Assembly (NCBI RefSeq): GCF_028330965.1
Contig: NZ_JAQMUB010000071.1
Coordinates: 1-64,000 of the forward strand
Source of the DNA: Oscillatoria sp. CS-180
Lineage (GTDB): Bacteria; Cyanobacteriota; Cyanobacteriia; Phormidesmidales; Phormidesmidaceae
DNA: 64,000 nt
Direction: 5' to 3'
Below are positions 16,037 to 25,927 of this stretch, one piece after another. Under the pieces are notes generated by a model. That model saw only the letters and a program-made list of their open reading frames with translations. It made no database searches and was not told the origin of the DNA. Position numbers and translations under genes: made by a program. Positions within the stretch are counted from its first letter, which is position 1, and every line of letters starts with the position of its first letter.

Positions 16037-16510
16037 CTATTGGACGTTTGTATAGCGCTTTAGGGTGGGATTTTTTTGGGTGCCGGGATTAGCTGAAGAT
16101 GTTTCTGCCCCATTGTCGCCTCTCAACCTATCGACAAAAGACTCAATGGGACCTTCCTCTTCATCGTTAGCAATGCGGCGGTTAACGTCCTCGTCAAGGG
16201 CGGAGCGATCGACGCCGCCATCAAAATTCTCGCCAGTGATGGGGTTACGGGTTTGACGAACAGGACCGGGGTCGTAGGCTTCGGCCTCGGGAGTGGCGGC
16301 GGCATGGACGGGGGCAATGTTGATCGCCATGCTGCCAAAAAAGAGAGCGATCGCCAGCACGGCCATTGAAATCCAGCGGCCTGTTCCTCGACGTCGGCTA
16401 ACTGAGCGTACCCCCTTTGAACTTTGACAGGACTTTGAAGATAGGCGGCTAGTCGTCTCAGTATTTGAAAACTGCATTGAAGAGGGTCGGAAATGAAAAT
16501 CTTGAAACAT
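16037..16510 (-). CDS. exported or membrane-anchored hypothetical protein
   Basis: 157 residues. A basic N-terminal leader (RRRGTGR at about 40-46) precedes a hydrophobic helix (ISMAVLAIALFFGSMAINIA) ending in VHAAA, a plausible signal-peptidase site, so the mature part would be about 85 polar residues. The mature part contains PVRQTRNPITGENFDGG and an acidic helical segment. I do not recognise the family. The ATG used (16510) gives a long leader; MQFSNTE at 16477 is an alternative. Confidence 0.7.
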   Translation of the reverse strand: MFQDFHFRPSSMQFSNTETTSRLSSKSCQSSKGVRSVSRRRGTGRWISMAVLAIALFFGSMAINIAPVHAAATPEAEAYDPGPVRQTRNPITGENFDGGVDRSALDEDVNRRIANDEEEGPIESFVDRLRGDNGAETSSANPGTQKNPTLKRYTNVQ

Positions 16511-16664
16511 GAAAAAGAACTCACTGAATTGGGATAAGAGTGAACGTTAGGGATTCTTCGGTTATTGCCGTACGGAGATCTGCCACCATCTTTGCCACCA
16601 TCGGCTCAAACCGTTGAACGGGCAAAAGCCTACGCAACCTGAGGATTATCTCTGCTGTCTTTTC

Positions 16665-17354
16665 CTAACCTTGAGATTGGCCTTCAACGGTGGCAATCTT
16701 GCCCGTTTCCATAAGCTGCTTAAAGCGGTTAAGCTCATCACCTACTTGCTGCTCAGGTTCCTCACCAAAGAGCTTGGCGATCGCTGCTGTGAGTGCACCA
16801 CCAGGCGGTTGGTATTCCATCACGACTTTGACCTCAGTCCCGCGATCTCCTGGTGCTGGTTGAAAGCGGACGAAGCCAGAATTTTCAATCTCAGCGCCAT
16901 CAACAGACGTCCAGGCAATGAGGTGATTGGGTTCATCGTTAACAATGACAGCATCCCACTCGACAGTTTGACCCAAAGGAGCATTAGCGACCCAATGGGA
17001 ATGAATGTCGTCTTTGACCTGAACAGTCTGAAGATGCTTCATAAACTTCGGCAAATTTTCTAGATTTCGCCAAAAGCTGTAGAGGTCAGCAGCAGAACGA
17101 TTAATGGTGATAGTTTTCTCGACGCGAATGGCATGATCTAATCCCAATGCGTCTTCGACCTGCTTCACAGTGCTGTTGCGTTGGGCACCTTGATAAACCA
17201 AGCCGCTTCCGGCGATCGCCGTCAGAATACCTCGTAGCGATCGCTGCTTCAGTCCGCTCAACACCAACGCCCCACCGCCAACAATTGAAGCCCAACGTTC
17301 TAAATCGCCTGCCTGTTTGTCTGCAGGCGTTTGGGTGCGCATGGAATCTTCCAT
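16665..17354 (-). CDS. SRPBCC (cyclase/dehydrase-like) membrane-associated protein
   Basis: 229 residues. The first about 70 contain a glycine-rich hydrophobic segment (ASIVGGGALVLSGLKQRSLR then GILTAIAGSGLVYQG) like the small DUF2892-type membrane domain. Residues about 75-215 match a START/SRPBCC ligand-binding fold: VEKTITINRSAADLYSFWRN, LPKFMKHLQTV, VEWDAVIVNDEPNHLIAWTS, GTEVKVVMEYQPPGG. Such proteins may bind a hydrophobic ligand near a membrane; the role is unknown. MRTQTPAD at 17342 is an alternative start. Confidence 0.82.
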   Translation of the reverse strand: MEDSMRTQTPADKQAGDLERWASIVGGGALVLSGLKQRSLRGILTAIAGSGLVYQGAQRNSTVKQVEDALGLDHAIRVEKTITINRSAADLYSFWRNLENLPKFMKHLQTVQVKDDIHSHWVANAPLGQTVEWDAVIVNDEPNHLIAWTSVDGAEIENSGFVRFQPAPGDRGTEVKVVMEYQPPGGALTAAIAKLFGEEPEQQVGDELNRFKQLMETGKIATVEGQSQG

Positions 17355-17614
17355 TTCAAAAATCCTGACAATCGTGTTTCAGAATGTTCGTCTCACCTTG
17401 CCGTGAGAAAACATCTGGTGTCAGCGTAAAGGGCTGAAACGGTGATCTCCTTCGTCCATAGGGGAGAGACTTGCTCTAAGTAGGCCCTTCTGCGGAGGGA
17501 AAGAGACAAGGTCGGTTTGATGCCAATGAGTGCTGCCAGTTCTGTTGCGACCCGATGACGAGCGCTCGGTATCTAGATGCTATTGGGTGCATCAGCTTGG
17601 GTGGCAGTTGGCAA

Positions 17615-18532
17615 CTATCTGGCATCGTTTAACCAGGACTGAATGGCGGCTGCGGTCTCTTGAGCTTTCTCCAAATGAGGGACGTGACCGCATTCATCGA
17701 TCCAGATCAGCTGTGCGTCTGGAATGAGAGCCTCAAACCGAGTAGCATCTTGGGTCCCTAAGATTTTGTCCTGTCGTCCCCAAACAATCAGAGTGGGAGG
17801 GGCAATGTCGGTAATGCGCTTAGTGAGAAAGTTATAGCCGCCACTCTTCGTGAAGGCGATCAGCGCTTCGGACCAGCTAGGGCATTCCAGATGTAAGGCG
17901 GCGCAGACTTCCGCATCGGGCGTCACAAGGGTCTTGTCGTGGTAGGCTTGCAGGCTGATGCGCCGTCGCACACCAGGATTTTTCAAGAAGCCCGTGGCCC
18001 AGCGATCGAACGGAGGAAACATGAGACGCCCCATTGCTGGTCCTGCGGCAAGTCCAGCACTGTCCAGTAGCACCAAATGGCTGACGGCGTCTGGATAAGT
18101 CAGCACAAAATCGATCGCGGCGGCTCCCCCCATTGAGGCCCCAACCAACACCACAGGCTGTCCAATCTGATGCTGCCAGAAACTATGGATATGCTGCTTG
18201 ATGGCTGCGGGCGTGAGGTCAGGAACGAGCGTGCGATCGCCAAATCCAAATCCTAGCAGATCCAGTGCCCACGTCTCTCGGAATGCTGCTAGTGGGGGAA
18301 CTAACCGCCGAAACTCTAGCAGTGAACTGTCAAATCCATGTAGCAACACAATGGGCGGCTGTGCCTGACCTTGTTGAGCATAGGTGGTCGGGATGGGGCG
18401 ATCGCTCAGCGGAGTTTGAAGGGAGATTTGGCGAATGTTTTGAGCAAGGGCGATCGAGGTTGGTTCTGTCAGCGATTGAATGGCGGGCGGCAGGAATGGC
18501 GGAAAGGTTGTGGGTAAGGGCTGGGGGGACAT
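17615..18532 (-). CDS. alpha/beta-fold hydrolase
   Basis: 305 residues. VLLHGFDSS (oxyanion region), the nucleophile elbow GASMGG, an acid in IVWGRQDKILG and the catalytic histidine in ECGHVPHLE form a complete triad. The N-terminus is about 60 residues longer than the core fold and proline-rich at its start. Substrate unknown; esterases, lipases and haloalkane-dehalogenase-like enzymes share these motifs. It follows the IctB-family gene on the same strand with about 105 bases between them, so co-transcription is possible. Confidence 0.88.
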   Translation of the reverse strand: MSPQPLPTTFPPFLPPAIQSLTEPTSIALAQNIRQISLQTPLSDRPIPTTYAQQGQAQPPIVLLHGFDSSLLEFRRLVPPLAAFRETWALDLLGFGFGDRTLVPDLTPAAIKQHIHSFWQHQIGQPVVLVGASMGGAAAIDFVLTYPDAVSHLVLLDSAGLAAGPAMGRLMFPPFDRWATGFLKNPGVRRRISLQAYHDKTLVTPDAEVCAALHLECPSWSEALIAFTKSGGYNFLTKRITDIAPPTLIVWGRQDKILGTQDATRFEALIPDAQLIWIDECGHVPHLEKAQETAAAIQSWLNDAR

Positions 18533-18637
18533 TGGGTGGGTAGATGAGGTAGATAAGCGAATGGATGGATGAGATGCAAGCTATGTGTGAGGATTCGAGA
18601 TATCGCGTCCCACCACAGTCCATTTTCCCCACGGTAT

Positions 18638-20020
18638 CTATTCTGGGGATAGGGCTTTGGGTTTGCTGGTGTAGTAGCTGGCAACGAGGGCTAGCATCAT
18701 CCACCACAGGGTGCTGACCTGAGGACGATACCAGATCGTGTCTACTAGGCCGTGTACGAGCATGCCGACCATAGTAGCTAAGGCGGCGATGAGCCAATAA
18801 GCCTGCACGGACTGAATTTCTCGCAGTCGCTGTAGCTGTCGCCATCCCTGTCCAAAGGTAACGGTTAGTAGCCAAAAGAAGACGCACAGACCAATAAATC
18901 CAGCTTCGACGGCAATTTCCAAGAAGACTGAATAAGCGCTGAGAGCGGTGTAGCGGGGTTTTTGATAGAAGGGATAGACTCGGTTGAAGGCGTCGTTGCC
19001 GGGACCAATGCCGAGAATGGGGCGGTCTTTGATCATATCGATGACGGCGACCCAAACATTGATGCGGAAGTTGTTGCTGCTGTCGCTACGACCGGCGAAG
19101 ATGCTGAGGACGCGATCGCGCAACGGTTCCAAGGCCGCCACTGCTAGCACTACAAATGCCGCTGCCCCACCGATGAGCACAGGAATGGCCCACTGCTTCC
19201 AGAACTGATTGAAGCGGAGACTCCAGAACTGGACCAGCAGTACCAGCAATGCAAAGCCGCCTGCAACGAAGCCTAGCAGGCCGCCTCGGCTGAAGGTCAG
19301 CACTAGGCAGGCCATATTAATTAGAACTGAGAGAAGGGCAAGGGCTTTGGGGGTCCACCGAGGCCACGCGAACACGGCAGCACCACTCAGCATGACGGCT
19401 GGAATCAGATATCCTGCCAGCAAATTGGGATTACCGAGATAGCTATAAACTCGTGTGGTGCCAGCGAAGTTAGAGGTGGGATCGACCCAGGTAGCAAGAT
19501 CTTCAGCCCCAAAGAACCACTGACGCAGTCCGACAACTGAGACCACTAGAGAGGTGAGCAGGTAAACCGTTACTAAGCTGGTCCGGAGCCGAGGACGCCG
19601 CAGCACTCGTGCCATTAAGAGAAACAGCAAAACGTTCAGCGTCAGTTTAATGAGACCTGAAATGGCAGCCGCTCGCACAGGCGATAGGGCTGTTGCCAGT
19701 AGCATGATGCCCCAATAGACAATGACGACTAGATGGATGGGAGTCAACCCTTCACTTGCCTCGTCTGACAGGGTTAGCAAAAACCAGAATGCGGCACAGG
19801 CTAACAGCAATACGCCAATCAGCGTGGTCGAAACGTAGGGTGCTAAGGCGAATAGAAGGGCAATGATACTTAGGGCAATGACATCACCCCAGGGCAAGAG
19901 CCAACTGCCGCGTCGCCATGCCCGAGCAAATCCCAGAAACTGATGCAGCAGGCTAACTTCACGCCACTGATGCAGCGCAAATCGGTTTAAGGTGATGCCC
20001 TGCCAAAAACTGCTTAACAT
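18638..20020 (-). CDS. IctB-family O-antigen-ligase-like membrane protein
   Basis: 460 residues with about ten to twelve membrane helices. The N-terminal block LNRFALHQWREVSLLHQFLG then FARAWRRGSWLLPWGDVIAL is typical of the cyanobacterial IctB family, and the periplasmic loop SSNNFRINVWVAVIDMIKDR then PILGIGPGNDAFNRVYP is the Wzy/WaaL O-antigen-ligase signature. The family was named for inorganic carbon accumulation in Synechococcus, but it is related to polymerases and ligases of surface glycans, and the transport role is disputed. Start ATG at 20020. Confidence 0.9.
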   Translation of the reverse strand: MLSSFWQGITLNRFALHQWREVSLLHQFLGFARAWRRGSWLLPWGDVIALSIIALLFALAPYVSTTLIGVLLLACAAFWFLLTLSDEASEGLTPIHLVVIVYWGIMLLATALSPVRAAAISGLIKLTLNVLLFLLMARVLRRPRLRTSLVTVYLLTSLVVSVVGLRQWFFGAEDLATWVDPTSNFAGTTRVYSYLGNPNLLAGYLIPAVMLSGAAVFAWPRWTPKALALLSVLINMACLVLTFSRGGLLGFVAGGFALLVLLVQFWSLRFNQFWKQWAIPVLIGGAAAFVVLAVAALEPLRDRVLSIFAGRSDSSNNFRINVWVAVIDMIKDRPILGIGPGNDAFNRVYPFYQKPRYTALSAYSVFLEIAVEAGFIGLCVFFWLLTVTFGQGWRQLQRLREIQSVQAYWLIAALATMVGMLVHGLVDTIWYRPQVSTLWWMMLALVASYYTSKPKALSPE

Positions 20021-20282
20021 ACCTAACGCCTTAGCTCAAATTCACTAAGGGTTATTCTGCACTAATTCCACTACTCTGAAACAGGTTTTTAGAGTCCTCT
20101 TCTGATGCTCCGTGTCCTATAGTCTGGGCAACAACTAGAAACAGCATTTATAGATTCTTAACAACTTTTTTTGGGCATGGGTAAAGGGTTGGGTGTTTAG
20201 GTTGTCTACGGTATGGACTGAAGTTTTGAATTAGGTGGTAGCTTGTGACCAACCCTATGTAATTTCCACCGTAACTTCTGTA

Positions 20283-23200
20283 ATGACGGATCAACCTGTC
20301 AGCGGTCAAAACAATGAAAATGCTCTATTAGTTGTCGGTATTGGTGCGTCTGCTGGCGGGTTAGATGTTCTTTCAGAAATCCTGAGTCATTTGCCGTTAG
20401 ATACCGGAATGGCGTTTGTCTTGATGCAGCATCTTAATCCCGATCAGGAAAGCTTATTGAGTGAAATATTAGGGCGGGCTACTGAACTTCCAGTTGCTAC
20501 GGCGGAAGATGGCATGACAGTAGAAGCCAATCATGTCTATGTGCTTCCACCCGATGCACGGATGACGATTGCTAACAAGCAACTTTGTTTAGAATCCCGC
20601 AGCCCAGGGCAACGATACCCCAAAGTCATTGATCCGTTTTTCCAGTCTCTGGCAAATGACTGCAAGAACAATGCGATCGCGATCGTCCTTTCTGGTAGCA
20701 ACGATGATGGTGCAACAGGCATTCGAGCCGTACGAGAAGCCGGTGGCATTACCTTCGCTCAGGACAGAACGACAACCGAGTTTCCTGAGATGCCTAGCGC
20801 TGCCATTGCTACAGGGCAGGTTGATTTTGTTCTGGCTCCAGACAAGATTGCTGAAGAGCTTGTCAAGATCAGCAAGCATCCTTACCTGTGCGAAACTGCT
20901 TCGGGTGAAGCAGACGATTCGTTTGTCTTTGACGACGGCGAACTTTCCACCATCTTTAGTCTGCTACAAAAGCATACTGGGGTTGACTTTTCTCACTACA
21001 AACAGACGACCTTTGAGCGGCGAATGCGACGGCGGATGGCCCTGCGCAAGATTTCTCATTTGGCTGACTATGTTCACTATTTGGAGGACAATCCAACTGA
21101 AGTTAAGGCCCTCTATCAAGATGTCCTCATCACTGTTACTAACTTCTTTCGCGATGCAGAGGTGTTTACCACGCTTCGCCAGCAGGTGTTTCCTCACATT
21201 CTGCAACAACCTTCTGCAAGCGATTCCATTCGGGTCTGGGTCGCGGGATGCGCTACGGGTGAGGAAGCTTACTCTGTTGCGATTTGTCTGCTGGAATGCA
21301 TTGATCCACTCATGATCAGTCCAACGATCCAAATTTTTGGGACTGACGTAAGCGATCAGGCGATCGAAGATGCCCGCGTTGGATACTATCCTGAGAATCG
21401 CATGGAGGGGGTGTCTTCTGGGCGACGACAGCGCTTTTTTGCAGAGGTAGATGGGGGCTACCAAATTAATAAATCTGTTCGGGAACTCTGCATCTTCGCT
21501 AAGCACGATTTGAGTAGCGATCCCCCCTTTTCCGATATTGATCTGATTACCTGCCGTAATGTGTTGATCTACTTTAAGCCCTCTTTGCAGCGGCGGGTTT
21601 TGTCCATCTTTCACTACAGTCTGAGGCAAACAGGTCTGCTGATGTTGGGCAATTCTGAAAGCGTGGGCGAAACGTCAGACCTCTTTCAGGTGTTTAATGC
21701 CCAAGCCAAGGTCTATGAGCGAGAGGCGGTGCCCTCCCGCATCAACTTTGATTTCGTCAGCAGCAAGCATCCTGAAGCGGCGGATTCTAGACAGCAGCCG
21801 GATTTTTCGGCGTCTCTCAGCCAGTCCAGCATACAGCAATGGGCCGATCAAATTGTGCTAAACCGATATGCCCCTGTAGGTATCGTGATTAATGACCGGT
21901 TAGATATTTTGCAGTTCCGAGGGGAAACGAGTCCCTTCTTGAGGCCGCCCTTAGGCGAACCCAGCTTTAATTTGCTGAAGATGATTCGGCCTAGCCTGTT
22001 GAATGAGGTGCGATCAGCGATCGAGCAGGCAAAACAGCGGAGCGTCACTATCAGGCGACAAAATTTACGCATTGAGGAAACGCAAACAGTCGGGGTATCT
22101 CTTGAGGTCATTCCATTCAATGTGTCCCAAGGCCGCTGCTTCTTAGTTTTATTTGAGCAAGAAGAAGACAGTTCGTCTGTACCGTTAGAACTGACAACGG
22201 ATGCAGAAACGAACGACGAATTTGGAGACCCAACTACTGAGGTCGTTCAATTACGCCAAGAACTGGCAACGGTGCGTCAAGAACTGCTGGATGCTCGCAC
22301 TTTTCTGCAAATGACTGTTGAGGAACAGGAAGCTACGCATCAGCAGTTAGTCGCGGCCAATGAAGAAGTGCTATCCAGCAACGAAGAACTCAGAAGTACG
22401 AATGAAGAACTGCAAACCGCGAAGGAAGAAATTCAATCGGCTAACGAGGAATTAAAGACCACCAATGAAGAACTGCAAAGTCGTAATGCCGAATCACGAC
22501 GGGCCAACGATGACCTGATCAATCTGATTAACAACGTCAACATTCCCATCGTGATGTTGTCTAGCAATCTGCACATTCGCAGTTTTTCTCCAGCTGCTCG
22601 CGGCGTCTTTAACCTCATTCCTACCGATGTGGGTCGACCCATCAACAACATTCGACCCAATGTCAACATCACGAATTTGGAAGTCCTGATTCAAGAAGTA
22701 ATCGACACTCTTAATTCCACCGAACAGGAGGTCAAGGACGAGGAAGGACGATGGTATCTGCTGAGAATTCGTCCCTATCGAACCGTTGAGAATCAGATTG
22801 ATGGAGCGGTCATTGCGCTGATTGATATCAACAATCTGAGGCGAACCGAGGAAGAGTTGCGGGCGAGTCAGGCTCAGCTTGAGCGAGAACTGGTGGCCAT
22901 GAATCACATGCGGACACTGAGTCTGCAACTGTTCGCCTCTCTTGATTTGGAGCAGGCGTTGAACGAAGTCCTGGATGCGGCGATCGCTATCCATCAAGCC
23001 GAACAGGGCTGTGCTCATCTTTATGATCCAGAACGAGATACTTTGAGAATCGTGGCTCATCGCGAGATCGACCAAGACTTCTTGGACTATTTTCAAGACA
23101 TTGCGCTAACAGACGAGACGTTCTATGGTCGTACCCTTCTGCAGAGACGGCGCGTTGTGATTGAGAATATCCAAACTGATCCTGAGTTTGAGAGCTATCG

Positions 23201-24560
23201 TCAAATTGCCGCAGATGCCGGGATTCAAGCGCTTCAGGCAACTCCTTTGATTAGCCACAACGGCGAGATGTTGGGGGTTCTATCTACCCACTTTTCGCAG
23301 CCCTATCGTCCTTCCGAGCGGGAGTTGCGACTGCTAGATCTCTACGCGCGGCAGGCATCCGGGTTTATTAGTTTGGTGCGTGCTGAAAGAGAGCGACAGC
23401 GATTGCAGGAGCAAGAACAAGCTGCCCGCGCTGCCAACGCTAGCAAGGATCGGTTTCTGTCGGTCCTTTCCCACGAATTACGAACTCCCCTCAATAGCAT
23501 CCTGGGCTGGTCACAGCTTCTGATTCAGGGACAAGTACGAGACGCTGATGTGAATCGGGCGATCGCCGCCATTCGCAATGGTGCTTTGGTTCAGCTTCAG
23601 TTCATTGAAGATTTGCTGGATGCTTCTCGCATTGTTCAGGACCGTTTTCAGGTTGAATTATTACCCGTTAACTTAACTGCTGTTGTGCAGGAAGCGGTCA
23701 CCGCTATTCAACCTCAGGCGTATGAAAAGTCTCTTCAGCTCAATGTCGATTTAGAAAACTGTTCAAATCGGCTGATGGCAGATCCGGGTCGCATGGGCCA
23801 AGTCTTTTCTAACTTGCTGTCCAATGCCGTCAAGTTCACACCATCAGGAGGCCAGATCTCCGTTCGACTGACTTATACCCCCTCTCAAGTGCGAGTGCAA
23901 ATTAGTGACACGGGACAGGGTATTGAACCTGAATTGTTGCCCTACATTTTTGATATCTTTCGCCAAGCGGATGATACCAATACCCGACGGACAGGAGGAC
24001 TTGGGCTTGGCCTGTTCCTCGTCCACTCTATTGTGGCAGCCCATGAGGGACATGTGGAGGTTGAAAGTTCAGGCGAAAATCAAGGAACCACCTTCACCAT
24101 TACGCTGCCTTGGGTGGTCGTTGATATTGCTCCACCATCCCCTACTGAGCCACGCCCTGCCGAAGATGTCAGCTTAGAGGGTATGCGGGTGCTAATAGTC
24201 GATGACACGGAGGCCAGTTTAACGCTCTACATGTTTGCTTTGCAGGAAATAGGAGCAACTGTTCTCACTGCCCAGTCCGCTGCTGAAGCCCTTGACATTA
24301 TTCCTGAGGAAACGTTAGACGTCATTATTAGCGATGTGGGTCTGCCCGATATCAATGGCTATGAGTTCATACAACAAATACGATCGCTCCCTTCAGACCA
24401 GGGCGGCGACATTCCGGCGATCGCCCTGACCGGCTATACCTCTGATCAAGATGTGCAAGAGGCGATCGCAGCAGGATTCCAGATGCATCTCCCCAAACCC
24501 GTTGAGCTCAATGACTTGTACGATGCGCTATATCGTTTGGTGAGGTCGCGTGAAGGGTAG
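20283..24560 (+). CDS. CheB-CheR-PAS-GAF hybrid histidine kinase with receiver
   Basis: 1425 residues from ATG 20283 (MTDQPVSGQ); a GTG 16 codons earlier is possible. In order: CheB methylesterase-like domain (about 15-200, VVGIGASAGGLDVL); CheR methyltransferase (about 220-490, QTTFERRMRRRMAL, VWVAGCATGEEAYS as the SAM loop, ITCRNVLIYF); a linker coiled coil (about 660-760, NEELRSTNEELQTAKEEIQS); PAS-like domain (about 765-870); GAF domain (about 895-1035); HisKA with phospho-acceptor His1064 in LSHELRTPLN; HATPase with FSNLLSNAVKFTP and GLGLGLFL; a C-terminal receiver with acceptor Asp1351 in ISDVGLPD. It is probably a cytosolic sensor; no membrane helix is seen. The output partner is unknown. 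Confidence 0.93.
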   Translation: MTDQPVSGQNNENALLVVGIGASAGGLDVLSEILSHLPLDTGMAFVLMQHLNPDQESLLSEILGRATELPVATAEDGMTVEANHVYVLPPDARMTIANKQLCLESRSPGQRYPKVIDPFFQSLANDCKNNAIAIVLSGSNDDGATGIRAVREAGGITFAQDRTTTEFPEMPSAAIATGQVDFVLAPDKIAEELVKISKHPYLCETASGEADDSFVFDDGELSTIFSLLQKHTGVDFSHYKQTTFERRMRRRMALRKISHLADYVHYLEDNPTEVKALYQDVLITVTNFFRDAEVFTTLRQQVFPHILQQPSASDSIRVWVAGCATGEEAYSVAICLLECIDPLMISPTIQIFGTDVSDQAIEDARVGYYPENRMEGVSSGRRQRFFAEVDGGYQINKSVRELCIFAKHDLSSDPPFSDIDLITCRNVLIYFKPSLQRRVLSIFHYSLRQTGLLMLGNSESVGETSDLFQVFNAQAKVYEREAVPSRINFDFVSSKHPEAADSRQQPDFSASLSQSSIQQWADQIVLNRYAPVGIVINDRLDILQFRGETSPFLRPPLGEPSFNLLKMIRPSLLNEVRSAIEQAKQRSVTIRRQNLRIEETQTVGVSLEVIPFNVSQGRCFLVLFEQEEDSSSVPLELTTDAETNDEFGDPTTEVVQLRQELATVRQELLDARTFLQMTVEEQEATHQQLVAANEEVLSSNEELRSTNEELQTAKEEIQSANEELKTTNEELQSRNAESRRANDDLINLINNVNIPIVMLSSNLHIRSFSPAARGVFNLIPTDVGRPINNIRPNVNITNLEVLIQEVIDTLNSTEQEVKDEEGRWYLLRIRPYRTVENQIDGAVIALIDINNLRRTEEELRASQAQLERELVAMNHMRTLSLQLFASLDLEQALNEVLDAAIAIHQAEQGCAHLYDPERDTLRIVAHREIDQDFLDYFQDIALTDETFYGRTLLQRRRVVIENIQTDPEFESYRQIAADAGIQALQATPLISHNGEMLGVLSTHFSQPYRPSERELRLLDLYARQASGFISLVRAERERQRLQEQEQAARAANASKDRFLSVLSHELRTPLNSILGWSQLLIQGQVRDADVNRAIAAIRNGALVQLQFIEDLLDASRIVQDRFQVELLPVNLTAVVQEAVTAIQPQAYEKSLQLNVDLENCSNRLMADPGRMGQVFSNLLSNAVKFTPSGGQISVRLTYTPSQVRVQISDTGQGIEPELLPYIFDIFRQADDTNTRRTGGLGLGLFLVHSIVAAHEGHVEVESSGENQGTTFTITLPWVVVDIAPPSPTEPRPAEDVSLEGMRVLIVDDTEASLTLYMFALQEIGATVLTAQSAAEALDIIPEETLDVIISDVGLPDINGYEFIQQIRSLPSDQGGDIPAIALTGYTSDQDVQEAIAAGFQMHLPKPVELNDLYDALYRLVRSREG

Positions 24561-24733
24561 AAGTAGGCTGCATCTTCCCGCCTTTGGTAACATCTTCACA
24601 ACTTCCTCAAATTCTTTTTCTAAGCTAGAAATCTGAAATTTAGCTAAGACTCATGCAGTTAGCTTCAAATTCCGTCGTTTTCCGCCTAATTTGAATAATG
24701 CTATTTGGGTAATACTAAGGAAATGAGTTTTAG

Positions 24734-25927
24734 ATGTCTGTTTCTACCCGCTCTAAAAAAATCGGTATTCTAACAAGCGGTGGTGACTGTCCTGGTCTTA
24801 ATGGTGTCATCAGAGCTGTTGTCAAATGCGCGACGCAGCGAGGTTGGGAGGTTTATGGCATTCCCTATGGAACCCAGGGATTAATTAATCTGGAGCAGGG
24901 CAACTGCGATAGGCAGGATTTACGGCTGCAAGAACACGGTTTCGACATTCCAGGTCTGCTTCGCGGCGTTGATATTCTTCAGTTCCTGAGTGGCAGCATT
25001 TTAGGCGCGTTGAATAGCGGCAGCCCCGATGATTTTGCCAGTGCAGATGAGATTTTGAAAGGGTATCGACATTTAGGACTCGATGCGCTGATTGCGCTGG
25101 GGGGCGATGGTAGTCTCAGCATTCTCAATGATCTAGCTGAAAAAGGGGGATGGAACTGGGTTGCGATTCCTAAAACAATTGACAATGATGTTCCTTTTAC
25201 GGAGTGCTCTCTGGGCTTTGATACGGCGGTTAACACGGTGACTCGTGCCCTTTACGACCTGACGTTCACTGCCGCTAGCCATAACCGTATTATTGTGGTG
25301 CAAGTAATGGGGCGCGATGCAGGACATTTGGCTCTACAGTCGGGCATTGCCGGTGGGGCTGATGTGATCCTGATTCCTGAGCTGACTCCGAAGCTGAACG
25401 ATCGCGTCCTTCATGGCATTTGCCAGCAAATCGTGCAGTTACGCCAGCGCGATCGCCAGTTTGCGCTTGTCGTGGTTGCCGAGGGCGTTCGCAATCAGGC
25501 CGATGGGAAAGAAAAGTACATCGGTGATACTTTGGCAAAGCAAATTCAAACCTATGGGCAACGGCTCTGTGAAACCGGACAGCCTCAATTTTGCCATCTG
25601 AAGCATTTGGAAACACGGGCTACCACGCTGGGCCACATTCAGCGCAGCGGTGTTCCCTCGTCGAGCGATCGCCGTTTGGCTGCTGCCTTTGGTTGCAAGG
25701 CTGTCGAGCTGATTGCTGCGGAAAAGTATCAGCAGCTTGTGATCTGGTCTCAGGGACGGGTCGATAGCAAGCCTCTTGGTACCGTCATGCCGATGATTAA
25801 GGAACGGCATCGTACCCACCTGTGTCCCAATCCGGTAGAACTCGACAGTCTCTGGGTCCAAACGGCTCGTGATTTAGGCATCTATGTTGGCGATTTCGTC
25901 TTGGCAACCTCGCCCGTTTACGGGTAA
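24734..25927 (+). CDS. pfkA: 6-phosphofructokinase
   Basis: Phosphorylates fructose 6-phosphate in glycolysis. 397 residues, longer than E. coli PfkA and like the group III enzymes. Motifs: LTSGGDCPGLNGVIRAVV at the N-terminus, LGGDGSLSILN, PKTIDNDV and VVQVMGRDAGHLAL. The GGDGS glycine (E. coli position 104) points to ATP rather than pyrophosphate, while the lysine of PKTIDND (position 124) is found in many PPi-type and some ATP-type enzymes. Its 3' end overlaps the convergent giant kinase gene by 54 bases. Confidence 0.93.
   Translation: MSVSTRSKKIGILTSGGDCPGLNGVIRAVVKCATQRGWEVYGIPYGTQGLINLEQGNCDRQDLRLQEHGFDIPGLLRGVDILQFLSGSILGALNSGSPDDFASADEILKGYRHLGLDALIALGGDGSLSILNDLAEKGGWNWVAIPKTIDNDVPFTECSLGFDTAVNTVTRALYDLTFTAASHNRIIVVQVMGRDAGHLALQSGIAGGADVILIPELTPKLNDRVLHGICQQIVQLRQRDRQFALVVVAEGVRNQADGKEKYIGDTLAKQIQTYGQRLCETGQPQFCHLKHLETRATTLGHIQRSGVPSSSDRRLAAAFGCKAVELIAAEKYQQLVIWSQGRVDSKPLGTVMPMIKERHRTHLCPNPVELDSLWVQTARDLGIYVGDFVLATSPVYG

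Noticed and set aside
17565-17606. A further repeat A copy
   Set aside because: Only GCTATTGGGTGCATCAGCTT resembles the repeat; too short to count as a copy.
20964-23241. Several long minus-strand frames opposite the CheB/CheR hybrid gene
   Set aside because: They are mirror frames of a conserved 1425-residue gene and have no domains of their own.
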